The position numbers and the translations under genes are program-made. Source: Aliterella sp. RAGGC_92 (GTDB lineage: Bacteria > Cyanobacteriota > Cyanobacteriia > Cyanobacteriales > Chroococcidiopsidaceae). From it: 6,242 bases of DNA. The DNA lies in the NCBI GenBank assembly GCA_030826005.1, contig JAPJOW010000244.1:1-6242 (forward strand). Direction: 5' to 3'. This document shows, piece after piece, positions 5,509-6,242 of the stretch (the stretch's first letter is position 1; each line of letters starts with the position of its first letter). Under the pieces are notes generated by a model, which was not told the origin of the DNA, made no database searches, and saw only the letters and a list, made by a program, of their open reading frames with translations.

Positions 5509-6242
5509 TACCGAGATGATCCGAGCTTCAAAGAAAGCCCAGATAGTGACGATCGCTCCTAAGAGGAAATGCGCCACTCCCACCGCTCGACCCTGAATAA
5601 TACTCAGAGCGCGGGGTTGAATTGCTGGGGAAAAATTCAGCTTATTATGCGCCCAAACAATTGATTCGATTAATTCTTGCCAGTAGCCGCGACCGCTAAA
5701 CAAGAACATTAAACTAAATGCCCAAACGAAGTGAGCGCCCAAGAATAGCAAGCCGTAGGCTGATAGAGATGTGCCGTAGGACTGAATTACTTGCGCTGCC
5801 TGCGCCCACTGGTAGTCGCGCAACCAACCGTTGATGTTGACTGCACTTTGGGCAAAGTTGCCCCCAGTGATATGCGCTATAGTTCCATCTGGATCGATAG
5901 TCCCCCATACATCCGACTGCATTTTCCAACTAAAGTGGTAAACCGCGATCGCAATGGTGTTGAACATCCAAAATAGTCCTAGGAATACGTGATCCCAACC
6001 GGATACTTGGCAAGTGCCGCCCCGTCCTGGTCCATCGCAAGGGAATCGGAAACCCAAATTCGCCTTGTCTGGAATCAAACGGGAGTTGCGGGCAAATAAG
6101 AAGCCCTTGAGGAGAATTAATACTGTGACGTGAATTTGGAAGGCGTGAATGTGGTGGATCATAAAGTCCGCCGTACCCAACGCCATCGGCATCATGGCAA
6201 TTTTGCCACCTACCGCTACAATTCCACCGCCCCAGACGTAGC
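5503..6242 (-). CDS. psaA: Photosystem I P700 apoprotein A1 (PsaA), C-terminal part
   Basis: The right edge cuts this gene, leaving the last 245 of about 755 residues; the frame continues to the edge as YVWGGGIVAVGGKIAMMPM, so the Met at 6195 is internal and not a start. PsaA is the partner of PsaB in the PSI core of the thylakoid membrane. With the usual 755-residue numbering (fragment position plus 510), all landmarks fall in register: FX ligands Cys578 and Cys587 in FPCDGPGRGGTC, the P700 ligand His680 in GAHFVWAF, and the quinone-site residues Met688, Phe689, Arg694, Trp697 and Leu722. Thus this part has no net insertion or deletion. Several normally constant stretches are altered: HAFQIH, MFNTIAIAVYH, LRDYQWAQAAQVIQ, NKLNFSP and a Glu in FFEARIISVG. 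It is first in the operon with psaB. A HIP1 site lies at 5945-5952. The promoter is outside the window. Confidence 0.98.
   Translation of the reverse strand, partial: YVWGGGIVAVGGKIAMMPMALGTADFMIHHIHAFQIHVTVLILLKGFLFARNSRLIPDKANLGFRFPCDGPGRGGTCQVSGWDHVFLGLFWMFNTIAIAVYHFSWKMQSDVWGTIDPDGTIAHITGGNFAQSAVNINGWLRDYQWAQAAQVIQSYGTSLSAYGLLFLGAHFVWAFSLMFLFSGRGYWQELIESIVWAHNKLNFSPAIQPRALSIIQGRAVGVAHFLLGAIVTIWAFFEARIISVG

Noticed and set aside
5503..6195. Taking the Met at 6195 as the start of a short PsaA
   Set aside because: The frame stays open to the window edge and the upstream residues match PsaA, so this Met is internal.
3213..6242. Confident assignment to a far-red (FaRLiP) PSI cluster
   Set aside because: None of the usual partner genes is visible and a strong terminator follows psaB, so it is kept only as a question to test.

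Overview
The window is chromosomal DNA of a cyanobacterium. It carries the genes for both photosystem I (PSI) core subunits, psaA and psaB. It also has seven perfect copies of the cyanobacterial palindrome HIP1 (GCGATCGC) in 6.2 kb, where about 0.1 would be expected by chance. A DUF820/Uma2-type gene and short tandem repeats between genes fit a large-genome cyanobacterium, such as a filamentous or Chroococcidiopsis-like lineage. The species cannot be fixed from this window.

Layout: positions 1-106 (+) hold the last 34 codons of a protein cut by the left edge, probably an FAD-dependent dehydrogenase of the COG2509 type. A 219-bp spacer follows, with three tandem octamers and a possible -10 box. 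Positions 326-1207 (+) encode a complete aldo/keto reductase resembling E. coli YdbC. The next two genes are on the minus strand and converge on it: a Uma2-family protein (1294-1914) and, upstream of that, an uncharacterised alpha/beta-hydrolase-like protein (2056-2985). A strong intrinsic terminator at 3150-3181 separates these from the PSI genes.

The right half is the minus-strand psaA-psaB operon. The last 245 codons of psaA (5503-6242, 5' end outside the window) come first in the direction of transcription, then a 76-bp spacer, then complete psaB (3213-5426), then the terminator. PsaA and PsaB form the heterodimer that carries P700, the electron-transfer chain through phylloquinone to the shared 4Fe-4S cluster FX, and most antenna chlorophylls. 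All the P700, FX and most of the quinone-site residues that fall in the window are present.

No mobile element, CRISPR array, tRNA or rRNA was found, and no clearly new multi-gene system. The points worth a second look are in the PSI operon. An RNA hairpin of 17 base pairs lies between psaA and psaB, and its G-U pair and the terminator's two G-U pairs form only on the coding strand. Both PSI proteins depart from the sequences I remember at normally constant positions, including Met703 of PsaB at the quinone site. This raises the question of whether this is a housekeeping or a specialised second psaAB copy.
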